Shown here in pieces: positions 43,951 through 52,308 of a stretch of 64,000 bases of DNA. Position 1 is the stretch's first letter, and every line of letters begins with the position of its first letter. Position numbers and translations under genes: made by a program. The notes below the pieces were generated by a model that had not been told where the DNA came from, did no database searches, and saw only the letters and a program-made list of their open reading frames with translations. Origin of the DNA: an uncultured Bacteroides sp. (GTDB taxonomy: Bacteria > Bacteroidota > Bacteroidia > Bacteroidales > Bacteroidaceae); NCBI GenBank assembly GCA_949288715.1, contig CASELH010000005.1, forward strand, positions 1 to 64,000, in the 5' to 3' direction.

Positions 43951-45335
43951 TTTGTGTTGCCTTCCTTTCCTTGTACCTTATGTTTTTTCCACATTTCATT
44001 AAACGTTTCACCGGCAAACTTAGGCAGTTCGCGCCCCTTGCCCCAATCATTCAGCCCATTGTATTTTAAGAAACGAGGCATGACGTTCAGCGCCGGTGCA
44101 ACCCGCAAGGCTGCATTGAACAAAGCCGGATGCTCCATCAATACCTTCATTCCGCCCGACAGGGCTTTCTTCTCTGAGTTTGCCTTCCCTATCCCTTGCA
44201 ATGTCTGCCGCCAACGATAAATCTGTTCGCCCAAATCCACTTTCACCGGACATACATTGGAACAAGACAGGCACAATGAGCAAGCAGACAAATTGTCATA
44301 ATACTTCGCCGGAGCATGGGCCATCCCCAGATTAATACCGATAGGCCCCGGGATAAAGTAAGTATAAGAATATCCCCCGCTCCTCCGATACACCGGGCAA
44401 GTATTCATACATGCGCCACAACGTATGCAATTCAGCGTCTTCACATGCTCCTGATGAGCCAAGATGTCCGTCCTGCCATTGTCCACAATAATAATATGAT
44501 ATTCTCCTCCCTCACGCGGACGCCGGTAATGGGAAGTGTAAGTAGTGGCCGGCTGCCCTGTTCCCGAACGTGCCAACAGACGGGTAAACACCCCTAAAGC
44601 CTCCATGTCGGGCACAATCTTCTCCAAGCCAAAGGCTGCAATATTCAGTTTCGGGCAAGAAGTCCCGATGTCGGCATTGCCTTCATTGGTGCAAACCACA
44701 ATGTCGCCCGTAGAAGCCACTGCAAAGTTAGCCCCCGTCATGGCAGCTTCGGCGTGAAGAAATATGTTACGCAGATTTTTTCTTGCCACATGAGTAAGGT
44801 ATGTAGGGTCGAAATTGCCTTTCTCGGCTCCCATTTCCTTTTCAAACAATTTCCCCACCTGCTCACGCTTGATGTGGATAGCCGGCAATACGATGTGGCT
44901 GGGCGGCAAATGCATCAACTGCAAAATGCGCTCGCCCAAGTCCGACTCCACCACATCAATGCCTTTTTCTATCAAAAAAGGATTCAATTCACACTCCTCA
45001 GCCAGCATGGACTTACTCTTTACAAAACGCTTCACTCCATGGCTATGCAGAATGTCATACACCACGTTGCGGTATTCCTCGGCATCCTTGGCCCAATGCA
45101 CTATTGCCCCATTTGCCGTGGCATTCTTCTCAAACTCCACCAGCAACTCATCCAAATGGCTGTTGGAATACAGCTTCAGCTGACAAGCCTTTTCTCGCAA
45201 ATCCTCCCATTCGGGCACTTCGCGGCTCATCTTATCCCGCTTGGCACGCACCATCCACAAGGTTTCGTTGTGCCATTGTGCCATCGAGGTGTCCTTCAAA
45301 AACGCCTCGGCAGCTTTAGCATGTCTGGTACTCAT
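43947..45335 (-). CDS. lutB: Iron-sulphur LUD protein, LutB-like
   Basis: A 462-residue component of the lactate utilisation complex. An N-terminal LUD domain (AVASTGDIVVCTNEGNADIG) is followed by two 4Fe-4S clusters: NCIRCGACMNTCPVYRRSGG and CSLCLSCSNVCPVKVDLGEQ. The C-terminal domain is of the DUF3390 type. It overlaps both neighbours by 4 bp (lutA and lutC), so the three are a tightly coupled operon. Confidence 0.92.
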   Translation of the reverse strand: MSTRHAKAAEAFLKDTSMAQWHNETLWMVRAKRDKMSREVPEWEDLREKACQLKLYSNSHLDELLVEFEKNATANGAIVHWAKDAEEYRNVVYDILHSHGVKRFVKSKSMLAEECELNPFLIEKGIDVVESDLGERILQLMHLPPSHIVLPAIHIKREQVGKLFEKEMGAEKGNFDPTYLTHVARKNLRNIFLHAEAAMTGANFAVASTGDIVVCTNEGNADIGTSCPKLNIAAFGLEKIVPDMEALGVFTRLLARSGTGQPATTYTSHYRRPREGGEYHIIIVDNGRTDILAHQEHVKTLNCIRCGACMNTCPVYRRSGGYSYTYFIPGPIGINLGMAHAPAKYYDNLSACSLCLSCSNVCPVKVDLGEQIYRWRQTLQGIGKANSEKKALSGGMKVLMEHPALFNAALRVAPALNVMPRFLKYNGLNDWGKGRELPKFAGETFNEMWKKHKVQGKEGNTK

Positions 45336-46081
45336 AATTGCGACGTTAATATTTCTGTTATGTGAATCGTCTTTATAGGCAGCTTCTCACGATCTATCAC
45401 CCCTTGCATGTGCATCAGGCACGAACTGTCGGCCCCGGTTATATATTCGGCTCCCGTCTCCATGTGGTGCCTGATTTTATCTTTGGCCATGCAGACAGAC
45501 ACTGCCTGTTCTTCCACCGAAAACATTCCGCCAAAACCGCAACATTCATCCACATGCCGTGGTTCGTAAATCTCAATGCCCTCCACCAGCTGGAGCAAAT
45601 CGCGCAATTTGTTGAAGTACGGAATATTGCGCTCGCTGGGCGAAGACAAGTTCAACTCGCGCACGCCGTGGCAACTGTTGTGTATACTTACCTTGTGCGG
45701 GAACTTTGCCTTCAAAGAGGTAGGCTTCACTACGTCGTGCACAAACTCGCACAAATCATATATCTTCCCCGCACTCTGGCAAAGGTGTCCTTCTTTCTCC
45801 AAAATGCCAGGATGATTCAGCCGGACAAACGCCACGCAGCTGGCCGAAGGCCCCACGATGTAGTCGTAGTCTTTGAACAACTCATCAAAGCGGGTAGCCA
45901 ATTTCGTTGCCTCGCCTTCAAAGCCTGCGTTAGCCATGGGCTGCCCGCAACACGTCTGGTCAAGAGGATAATCCACCTCCACGCCCAGGCTTTCCAGCAA
46001 CTTGTACGATGCCACACCCACCTGGGGATAAATGGCATTGATGTAACAAGGGATAAATAAACCTACTTTCATATTCTTCAT
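45332..46081 (-). CDS. lutA: Cysteine-rich CCG-domain protein, LutA-like
   Basis: A 249-residue component of the lactate oxidation complex. It has the two CCG-type cysteine motifs of this family: YPLDQTCCGQPMANAGFEGE and PRHVDECCGFGGMFSVEEQA. An internal ATG four residues on (MKVGLFIPCYINAIYPQVGV) is an alternative start. It is the first gene of the lut operon. The queE gene ends 6 bp upstream on the same strand, so it may also be read from the que promoter. Confidence 0.9.
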   Translation of the reverse strand: MKNMKVGLFIPCYINAIYPQVGVASYKLLESLGVEVDYPLDQTCCGQPMANAGFEGEATKLATRFDELFKDYDYIVGPSASCVAFVRLNHPGILEKEGHLCQSAGKIYDLCEFVHDVVKPTSLKAKFPHKVSIHNSCHGVRELNLSSPSERNIPYFNKLRDLLQLVEGIEIYEPRHVDECCGFGGMFSVEEQAVSVCMAKDKIRHHMETGAEYITGADSSCLMHMQGVIDREKLPIKTIHITEILTSQL

Positions 46082-46087
46082 CTGTCT

Positions 46088-46636
46088 TTACCTGATGTCA
46101 ATCAACTTATGTGTCTGAAGGCTCAGCCGCCAACGCGGATGGCACATGACGCAAGCCACCGTCTCAGGGATATTGCTGCCCGAACAAGGTTGCAAGAAGA
46201 AGTGGGCGGCCTGCAGCTGCTCATACCCGCTCAGCTCCTGCCCCTGATACACCACCTTCACCTCGTCCATGCGGTCAATGGCCAGACGTCCTCCCTCCTT
46301 GGGCGAGCAGGTCACCCAGTCTATATTGTCGGGCAAGGCACGGGTGCCGTTAGTCTCTATACACACATACTTGCCTGCCCCGCGCAGCCTGTCCACCAAA
46401 GCCCGGTCTATCCACAGCGAAGGCTCTCCGCCCGTCAGAATCACCATGCGCGCAGGGTGCTTTTCCACTTCCGCCACTATCTCGTCATCGCTCATCCACA
46501 CGCCTTCCTCGTGCTGCGTGTCGCAAAAGGGGCATTTCAGGTTGCAGCCCGAAAAGCGCACAAACACGGCAGGCGTGCCCGTGTGGAAGCCTTCGCCCTG
46601 CAGGCTGTAGAATATCTCGTTAATCTTCCTCACCAT
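46088..46636 (-). CDS. queE: 7-carboxy-7-deazaguanine synthase (radical SAM)
   Basis: Makes the deazaguanine ring in queuosine (preQ1) biosynthesis. The start MVRKINEIFYSLQGEGFHTG at 46636 fits the family; an ATG five codons upstream (46651) is possible. The radical SAM cluster is CxxxCxxC in FSGCNLKCPFCDTQHEE. MVILTGGEPSLW is the SAM-binding glycine motif. The 182-residue length is normal. It overlaps the end of queD. Confidence 0.93.
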   Translation of the reverse strand: MVRKINEIFYSLQGEGFHTGTPAVFVRFSGCNLKCPFCDTQHEEGVWMSDDEIVAEVEKHPARMVILTGGEPSLWIDRALVDRLRGAGKYVCIETNGTRALPDNIDWVTCSPKEGGRLAIDRMDEVKVVYQGQELSGYEQLQAAHFFLQPCSGSNIPETVACVMCHPRWRLSLQTHKLIDIR

Positions 46637-46970
46637 TCCCTTCCCTTTCATAAATCACCACATTTCCTTCCGACTCCTGCACCTCCACCTTATAGCACTT
46701 CGACACCCTGTCGCAAATCCAGCGCGCCATGTTCTCTGCCGTAGGGTTGCACTGCAGCACCTCGTTCAGGTTCTTGTGGTCCAGCTGCCCCTGCACTATC
46801 TGCTTGATGTGGGTAAAGTCTACTACCATCCCGTCGGCATTCAGCTCGCGCGAACGGCAATATACGGTGACAATCCAATTATGCCCGTGCAGATTCTCGC
46901 ACTTGCTGGGATAAGACAGCGTCAGGCTATGCGCAGCCGACACCTCCATGCGTTTGATAACTGTATACAT
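46620..46970 (-). CDS. queD: 6-carboxytetrahydropterin synthase
   Basis: Catalyses the step before QueE in queuosine biosynthesis. The 116-residue protein has the zinc ligands His14 in VSAAHSL and His28/His30 in ENLHGHNW, and the catalytic Cys24 in PSKCENLHG. MVVDFTHIKQIVQGQLDHKN and the C-terminal VEVQESEGNVVIYEREG are typical. It is the first gene of queD-queE, with a promoter box just upstream. Confidence 0.94.
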   Translation of the reverse strand: MYTVIKRMEVSAAHSLTLSYPSKCENLHGHNWIVTVYCRSRELNADGMVVDFTHIKQIVQGQLDHKNLNEVLQCNPTAENMARWICDRVSKCYKVEVQESEGNVVIYEREGNGEED

Positions 46971-47030
46971 TGTGTTACGTTGCTATATTTATTTATCTTT
47001 CCGGCACCTAATGTCACCTCAATGCCGCTA

Positions 47031-47038
47031 CAAAAATA
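47031..47038 (-). promoter_or_regulatory. Putative -7 box of queD-queE
   Basis: On the minus strand this is TATTTTTG, fitting TAnnTTTG. It lies 60 bp before the queD start and directly abuts the stop codon of the exporter gene. I saw no preQ1 riboswitch in the leader. Confidence 0.55.
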
Positions 47039-48289
47039 CTATTTTTTTCCTATATTTTCCCCCTCTGCCGGCTTCAGCGGCCTGATGTTCGGCAAGAACA
47101 CGGCAATAATGCCCAGCAAGGGCAGCAAGGTGCTGATACGGAAAATAAACTCAATGCTCGTCACGTCGGCCAGCCAGCCGAAAAAGGCAGAGCCAATGCC
47201 GCCCAGCCCGAACATCAGGCCGAAAAACACACCCGAAATCATCCCCACCTTGTCCGGCTTCAAGTCGGTGGCATACACCAGTATGGCCGAGAAGGCCGAG
47301 GCAATAATAAGCCCGCTCACCACCGCCATGGCCAATGTCCAAAACAAGTTGAGGTAAGGCAAGGCAAGCGTAAAGGGAGCCGCCCCAAGGATGGAGAACA
47401 GAATGACGTACTTGCGCCCATACCGGTCGCCGAAATACCCGCCCAACAGTGTGCCCGCCGCCAAGGCTGCCAAGAAGGCAAACAAGCAATACTGCGACTG
47501 CTGCACGGTAATGCCAAACTTCTCTATGAGGAAAAACGTGAAATAGCTCGTCATGCACGACGTAAAGAAGTATTTCGAGAAAAGCATGATGACCAAGATG
47601 GCCAGTGCCCTGTGCACCGCCCCGGCCGACAAGCCGCAAGCCAACGCCCGGCGCACGCGCCGAAGCCTATCGCCCTGCGCCAGCACCAGGCTATACCAAT
47701 AGCCCACCCTTACAAGGATGGCCGAGGCCAGCAACGCCGCAAACGCAAACCACCCCACCGCATGCTGCCCGTAGGGAATGATGATGAGCGCAGCCAGCAG
47801 CGGCCCTATGGCACTGCCCCCGTTGCCGCCCACCTGAAAGATGGACTGCGCCAGGCTCTTCCTGCCGCCCGACGCCATCTGCGCCACCCGCGAAGCCTCG
47901 GGGTGAAATACCGACGAGCCGCAACCTATCACCGCCACCGACAGCAAGATGACCAAGAAACTCGGCGCAAAAGCCAGTGCCAGCAGCCCCAGCAGCGTGA
48001 AGCACATGCCCGCCGCCAGCGAATAGGGCTGCGGATGCCGGTCGGCATACTGCCCCACAAAAGGCTGGAAGATGGACGACGTCAGCTGAAATACCAGCGT
48101 GATGATACCAATCTGCGCGAAGGTAAAGCCGAAACTATCCTTCAGCAAGGGGTACATGGCGGGGATAACCGACTGAATCATATCGTTCAGCAAGTGGCAA
48201 AAGCCCATAGCAAACAGCACGGCATACGCCGTCCCCTCCTTCACCTGCGGATGCCCCTTTATTCTATTCAACAAACTGATTACTTGCAT
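47039..48289 (-). CDS. MFS exporter of the fosmidomycin-resistance (Fsr) type
   Basis: A 416-residue inner-membrane protein with about 12 hydrophobic segments. Family features are AMGFCHLLNDMIQSVIPAMY at the start (the Fsr-type ND motif), VGQYADRHPQPY, then GSSVFHPEASRVAQMASGGR and FGDRYGRKYVIL. The ATG at 48289 starts ten codons after a TTG-led frame and fits better. It should export small molecules; fosmidomycin resistance is known for relatives but the substrate here is unknown. Confidence 0.9.
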   Translation of the reverse strand: MQVISLLNRIKGHPQVKEGTAYAVLFAMGFCHLLNDMIQSVIPAMYPLLKDSFGFTFAQIGIITLVFQLTSSIFQPFVGQYADRHPQPYSLAAGMCFTLLGLLALAFAPSFLVILLSVAVIGCGSSVFHPEASRVAQMASGGRKSLAQSIFQVGGNGGSAIGPLLAALIIIPYGQHAVGWFAFAALLASAILVRVGYWYSLVLAQGDRLRRVRRALACGLSAGAVHRALAILVIMLFSKYFFTSCMTSYFTFFLIEKFGITVQQSQYCLFAFLAALAAGTLLGGYFGDRYGRKYVILFSILGAAPFTLALPYLNLFWTLAMAVVSGLIIASAFSAILVYATDLKPDKVGMISGVFFGLMFGLGGIGSAFFGWLADVTSIEFIFRISTLLPLLGIIAVFLPNIRPLKPAEGENIGKK

Positions 48290-48326
48290 GTTTCCTTCAA
48301 TAGTTATCCTGATAATCAAGCGGGTG

Positions 48327-48334
48327 CAAAAGTA
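48327..48334 (-). promoter_or_regulatory. Putative -7 box of the Fsr-like gene
   Basis: TACTTTTG on the minus strand, followed by CACCC, 37 bp before the start at 48289. Confidence 0.6.
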
Positions 48335-48398
48335 TCAATTTTCCGCAAGTCCGGCAAGTAAAGAAGAAAACAAAATAATGCGCACATGCAGGATGGCA

Positions 48399-48561
48399 CG
48401 CAGATAACGCAGATGGGGCAGATGAACGCAGATTTTAAAGGGCTGCACCATGTATCTGTCATGCTGAACGTCAGTGAAGCATCTCCTACAAGCACAGAGA
48501 GATGCTTCACTGACGTTCAGCATAACAAAATATAAATCTGCGTTATCCGCGTCATCTGCGG
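48399..48561. repeat. Nested inverted repeat between fsr and the serpin gene
   Basis: The outer imperfect arms contain CGCAGATAACGCAGAT (48399 onward) and the inverse AAATCTGCGTTATCCGCG to CATCTGCGG (48534-48561). Inside is a perfect 25-bp stem: ATGCTGAACGTCAGTGAAGC plus ATCTC (48461-48485), and its exact inverse (48499-48523), around a 13-nt loop. The 285-bp gap holds no gene. The inner stem belongs to the same REP-like family as 12687-12784. Confidence 0.75.
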
Positions 48562-48574
48562 ACGAATAATAAAC

Positions 48575-49825
48575 CTACATCTTCACCACCTTGCCGATGA
48601 ACAGCACGCACCCCGTGCTCTTTTCCGTCAGCACAAGCAGGAAGGGACGCTGCACGTGGAAGTCTATCACCTGCGCAGGAGGTGGAGCCATTGATTCCCC
48701 ACCCACAGCGGTAACGGCGGCAGCCTCCGTGCCCTTCTCGTCCATATTGAAGGAAACAGCTTGGCGCACCAAAGAGATGAATAGCGATTGTCCGGACAGT
48801 TTGCTGAAATCAGCCCCCTCAGCAAACGCCTTCTTTACCCCCATGGCTTCCAATGCCGACCTAAGATCGTCGAGTATCCTGTCTGTTTTCAGTTTTGGTA
48901 ATTTCAAGTTCACTTCCGTGAAGCTCAGCCCGTTCAGCAAGTCCGTCCACGCATTCCCGTTCAAGGCCTCCATGCAGTCGGCCAATGCCACGCCCTCATG
49001 GGGCAACAGCACTTGCAGGCTGAACGCTCCATTGCCATACGGCAGGCTGACCATGCCAAAAAGGTCGTTCTGCACATAGCGCAACCAATCTTCCTTGTTC
49101 ATAAACGCCGTGCGGCTTTCCGTCCCGTCGGCATTGGCAAAGGCATCTTCCTGCGTATCTCCCTCGTCAAACGGGTCGTCCCACTCTCCCTTAAAATACA
49201 GGGCATTGAGCAGCAGCATCGACAATCCGGCCTCGTTCTTCTTCAAAATCTTCGGGATAAGCCCATTGGTCTTCTGCGAGCACCAATTGTTAATGTCGTC
49301 CATCGCCGTAGCCATGTCCACCTTCCGGACTTCCGCATCATAACTGTCTGTCAAAATACCCTTATACGCAGTCAAAGCATCAAACCGGGTGTCCAGCCAC
49401 AACGAGTTGGCCAGTGCCAACCGGCTCTCCTTGTCCTGCTTAGGCAGTTCCTCCATCAGCTTTTTGTAGTAAGCATTCACCTCCTCCATAGAGTAGCCCG
49501 AAAAGCCCAATGCGTCCGTCAGCTCCTGCAAGGTCTCCCCGTCCGCCCCGTTGGCCAGCATCGACAGTGCGAACGATGCGCTTAGCGGGGAAACAAACAA
49601 CGGTTCATCCCGCTCTTCCTGCGACAATCCCCCGTTTTCCTGCAAGCTTTTGTCCACCGCCCGGAAGAAGCGGAAAGCAAAATCCGTCCCCTGCGAAGCC
49701 AGTTCCGTTTCCGTCTTGGTCATGACGATAGGCTCATACTCGTTGCCCCCATCCGGCAAGTCATCGTTTTGGCAGGCGGCCAACAGACTGAGGGCGGCCA
49801 TACCTAAGAATAAATTTCTATTCAT
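48575..49825 (-). CDS. Serpin (serine protease inhibitor) lipoprotein
   Basis: A 416-residue exported serpin with a lipobox (LLAAC). Serpin landmarks are FVSPLSASFALSMLANGADG, LLLNALYFKGEWDDPF, the hinge DEKGTEAAAVTAVGGESMAP, and FHVQRPFLLVLTEKSTGCVL near the C-terminus. Counting P17 as the Glu of EKG, P1 is Met and P1' Ala, a site that would suit elastase-like serine proteases. The small residues from P15 to P9 mark it as an inhibitory serpin that can insert its loop. It lies 29 bp after a C10 cysteine protease and is probably co-transcribed with it. Confidence 0.9.
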   Translation of the reverse strand: MNRNLFLGMAALSLLAACQNDDLPDGGNEYEPIVMTKTETELASQGTDFAFRFFRAVDKSLQENGGLSQEERDEPLFVSPLSASFALSMLANGADGETLQELTDALGFSGYSMEEVNAYYKKLMEELPKQDKESRLALANSLWLDTRFDALTAYKGILTDSYDAEVRKVDMATAMDDINNWCSQKTNGLIPKILKKNEAGLSMLLLNALYFKGEWDDPFDEGDTQEDAFANADGTESRTAFMNKEDWLRYVQNDLFGMVSLPYGNGAFSLQVLLPHEGVALADCMEALNGNAWTDLLNGLSFTEVNLKLPKLKTDRILDDLRSALEAMGVKKAFAEGADFSKLSGQSLFISLVRQAVSFNMDEKGTEAAAVTAVGGESMAPPPAQVIDFHVQRPFLLVLTEKSTGCVLFIGKVVKM

Positions 49826-49854
49826 AATACAACTCCATTTTTAGTTCCATTCAT

Positions 49855-51123
49855 TCAATGCGATACAGTAAAATAGGCAACCTCCTCTGTGAATTCATAA
49901 GGTTGACTATTGTTTCCTGAATTATCATAGTTATAACCACTACTAGGAGAAAATCTCCCCAAATAGAATAGCCCATTACATGTGCCATCCCAACCCCAAT
50001 TTATATGGATATACTCTCTCGTAATATTTCCATAATCATAGAACAATGTCCATATTCTTTCTCCACTACGTCTTATCCATTCTGTTGTATGAATAGTATA
50101 CTTAAAATCTCCATCCACAACCCAAGCATGACCACCAGCATCTTCGTCTTCTCCTCTCATATATATTAACTTCCCATCACTTAAAGTTTGATATAGACTT
50201 TCATCCTTATAAGTTATCAATTCAGATGCTTGATATCCCAATTTTACGAAACTTTCCCTCACATTAGAAGCGTAAGTAGCAGTTCCACCTATAAGCATAT
50301 AATCACTTTTATTAAGTTCTCCCAGCTGACGATGAAGTTGCGCGATTGCCTCATGAGCATCTACAGAAGCCGGACAAGTTTGCTTATAATGAGTTATTTT
50401 ATGCTCTTTCATTGCAGTCCAATCTAACGTTTGCGAATTAATAGTTGCTCCATCATATGTTATAGCGATTGTTAAAGGAAAACAAAAATAAGACATTATC
50501 TGAGCCATTGCCGTATTTGAACAACCCGCCGTTTTATTAGGAGCATACGTACCTTCTATTCCTGTTTGCCCCCATTGAACCTCCACCTTAGTATTTATAC
50601 GTTGAGATGAAAGCGTATCTACCACAGTCTTGCGTTCCACTAAAGCATTTACACCCCCCTCTGACATTGCATTAATATTTGCCATACGGTTGTATTCCTT
50701 TGCCCATTCCATAAAATCAGTAAACCCCTTGTTTTCCGCATAGTTCAATTTTCCTTCTTGATAGGAGCCTTTTTCAATTACTGCCAGCAAACCTTCTGCA
50801 TTTTTATTCGCAGAAATCACTGCAAATCCTTCTTCGTTCGCAAAATTAACGATATACAGCAAAGTATCATTTCCGGCATTGCCTTTTGTTGCAGGAGCTA
50901 CTACATACTGCAAATTGGAAGCATCTACAACCCTGCCTGTAGAACGGGTAGATACATCTTCAATCATACATATAGCCGATTGAGCAATGTTCATCGCATC
51001 CTCCACACTTCTACACATTGAAACTTGCCCAGAAAGGGTACTTTCTTCAGCATTAAACACATCTTCTGTGGAACAAGCCATAACAGCTAATGTCCCAAAT
51101 AAAAATAGGTATTTTCTTTTCAT
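49855..51123 (-). CDS. C10 family (streptopain-like) cysteine protease
   Basis: A 422-residue lipoprotein-type preproenzyme (FGTLAVMAC). The propeptide covers about residues 24-190. The catalytic Cys is in KTAGCSNTAMAQIMSYF, where most relatives have GCVATA. The catalytic His is in DAGGHAWVVDGDF. HINWGWDGTCNGLFYLG completes the active site. The gene is noticeably AT-rich compared with its neighbours, a sign of horizontal acquisition. Bacteroides C10 proteases are known to degrade host proteins and to be paired with staphostatin-like inhibitors; here the downstream partner is instead a serpin. Confidence 0.9.
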   Translation of the reverse strand: MKRKYLFLFGTLAVMACSTEDVFNAEESTLSGQVSMCRSVEDAMNIAQSAICMIEDVSTRSTGRVVDASNLQYVVAPATKGNAGNDTLLYIVNFANEEGFAVISANKNAEGLLAVIEKGSYQEGKLNYAENKGFTDFMEWAKEYNRMANINAMSEGGVNALVERKTVVDTLSSQRINTKVEVQWGQTGIEGTYAPNKTAGCSNTAMAQIMSYFCFPLTIAITYDGATINSQTLDWTAMKEHKITHYKQTCPASVDAHEAIAQLHRQLGELNKSDYMLIGGTATYASNVRESFVKLGYQASELITYKDESLYQTLSDGKLIYMRGEDEDAGGHAWVVDGDFKYTIHTTEWIRRSGERIWTLFYDYGNITREYIHINWGWDGTCNGLFYLGRFSPSSGYNYDNSGNNSQPYEFTEEVAYFTVSH

Positions 51124-51149
51124 AATATTATGGATTTAATTTTTCGCCC

Positions 51150-51180
51150 CTAAGATACAACATTTTTTCACATTGTCAAA
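51150..51180 (-). promoter_or_regulatory. Promoter of the protease-serpin pair
   Basis: On the minus strand: TTTG (51177-51180), 19 bp, then TATCTTAG (51150-51157), one mismatch from TAnnTTTG. It is 26 bp before the protease ATG. Confidence 0.55.
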
Positions 51181-51338
51181 GGAATAAAGCAGGAAAATTT
51201 CAGTAAAGTCATTTTCCTAAACAAACCACATTTAAAAATCTTACACATTACACCAACAGAATAATAAAATTATTCAACAACACATATATAATAACACACT
51301 GATAACCAACTTATTACATACCAAATCCACACTAACAC

Positions 51339-51416
51339 CGTACCTCCTTCGTACCAGGTTCGTACCAAGTTCGTTCCTCCTTCGCTCTTTCCCCGTCGCT
51401 ATAGAAGCGAAGGAGG
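51339..51416. repeat. 11-bp tandem repeats and hairpin upstream of the protease
   Basis: Four 11-bp units (CGTACCTCCTT, CGTACCAGGTT, CGTACCAAGTT, CGTTCCTCCTT) run from 51339 to 51382. They overlap an 11-bp stem, CCTCCTTCGCT (51376-51386) with AGCGAAGGAGG (51406-51416). The 469-bp gap 51124-51592 is AT-rich with no gene; its two ends carry the divergent promoters of the protease and of the zap operon. Confidence 0.65.
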
Positions 51417-51539
51417 AGCGAAGCAAATGCGTACATGATAGAATTAAAAATACTTACAAATACGTCAACTCGAAGAGGAGCCTACCCCCACGCCTCGCCA
51501 CATTTTCCGGGCGGAAAAACGATTTTTTCGCCCAAAAGT

Positions 51540-51570
51540 TTTGGCTTTTTAGAAGTAAATTGTATTTTTG
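51540..51570 (+). promoter_or_regulatory. Promoter of the coiled-coil protein-zapA operon
   Basis: TTTG (51540-51543), 19 bp, then TATTTTTG (51563-51570), 22 bp before the ATG at 51593. Confidence 0.65.
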
Positions 51571-51592
51571 TCTAAATTTTGGTATAGCACGA

Positions 51593-51886
51593 ATGACAGA
51601 CGAGGAAAAAAAGCTGCTGAGCACCTTCGAAACGCAACTGAGGCATCTGATTTTTCTGCACGACGAACTGAGGCGCGAAAACGCGACGCTGAGGCAGGAA
51701 CTCAATGCAAAGGAGGATGAGTGCCAAAAGGTGCAAGCCGATTTCCGGGAGCTGGAGCAACGCTATACCGACTTGAAAACAGCTACGACAATCAGCCTGA
51801 ACGGAAGCGATGTGAGGGAAACCAAACTGCGATTGTCGAAACTTGTGCGCGAAGTCGATAAATGCATCGCCTTGCTGAATGAATAA
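51593..51886 (+). CDS. Small coiled-coil protein upstream of zapA
   Basis: A 97-residue protein starting MTDEEKKLLSTFETQLRHLI. Residues about 5-60 form one long coiled coil (LHDELRRENATLRQELNAKE; VQADFRELEQRYTDLKTATT). The C-terminus (ETKLRLSKLVREVDKCIALL) is a second helix. It recalls ZapB-type division proteins in shape but I cannot prove homology. The position 13 bp before zapA supports a division-related role. The start is ATG 51593; the longer frame begins before the promoter box. Confidence 0.75.
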   Translation: MTDEEKKLLSTFETQLRHLIFLHDELRRENATLRQELNAKEDECQKVQADFRELEQRYTDLKTATTISLNGSDVRETKLRLSKLVREVDKCIALLNE

Positions 51887-51899
51887 AGGAAGCTGATGT

Positions 51900-52190
51900 A
51901 TGAACGATAAGATAAAAATAAACCTGCAGATGGCCGGCGCCACCTACCCCGCCACCATAGACCGCAAGGACGAGGAAATGGTGAGGGAAGCCGCCAAGCA
52001 GATAAACCGGAGGTTCTACGAGAAGCAGGAGCAGTATCCCAACCTGCCGACGGAAAGGATGATGACCCTGGTGGCCTACCAGTTTGCACTGGAAACGCTG
52101 CAACTGAAGCAACGCCACGACACGGAACCTTATACTGACAAGATAAAGGAACTGACAGCACTGCTGGACGACTACTTCAACGGGTTGTAA
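51900..52190 (+). CDS. zapA: Cell division protein ZapA
   Basis: A 96-residue FtsZ-ring stabiliser: [20 protein letters not shown] is the beta-strand domain and [20 protein letters not shown] leads into the long dimerisation helix ([16 protein letters not shown]). The usual length. It lies between the coiled-coil gene and a candidate small RNA before rny. Confidence 0.85.
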   Translation: MNDKIKINLQMAGATYPATIDRKDEEMVREAAKQINRRFYEKQEQYPNLPTERMMTLVAYQFALETLQLKQRHDTEPYTDKIKELTALLDDYFNGL

Positions 52191-52281
52191 GCTGCACGCC
52201 GGGGCCTTTGCCAACAAGAAGACACGCGCACTGCATGAAGGCAACTCCCACGAGGGAGAGGCTTTTGTACAGTGCTTTTTT
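52191..52281 (+). ncRNA. Candidate small structured RNA between zapA and rny (6S-like position)
   Basis: The 118-bp gap carries a long hairpin: GCACTG (52228-52233) with CAGTGC (52270-52275), an internal-loop middle and an apical CTCCC-ACGA-GGGAG, ending in six T (52276-52281). GGCCTTTGCC lies just upstream. A bulged rod with a terminator after zapA is where many bacteria have a 6S RNA, and short 6S-Flavo RNAs are known in Bacteroidota. The identity is inferred; a plain terminator of the zap operon is the alternative. Confidence 0.42.
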
Positions 52282-52308
52282 ATTTATATATTTAAACAAT
52301 TTAATAAG

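Noticed and set aside
46971-47030. preQ1 riboswitch in the queD leader
   Set aside because: The leader is short and I see neither the hairpin nor the A-rich tail of the known preQ1 classes.
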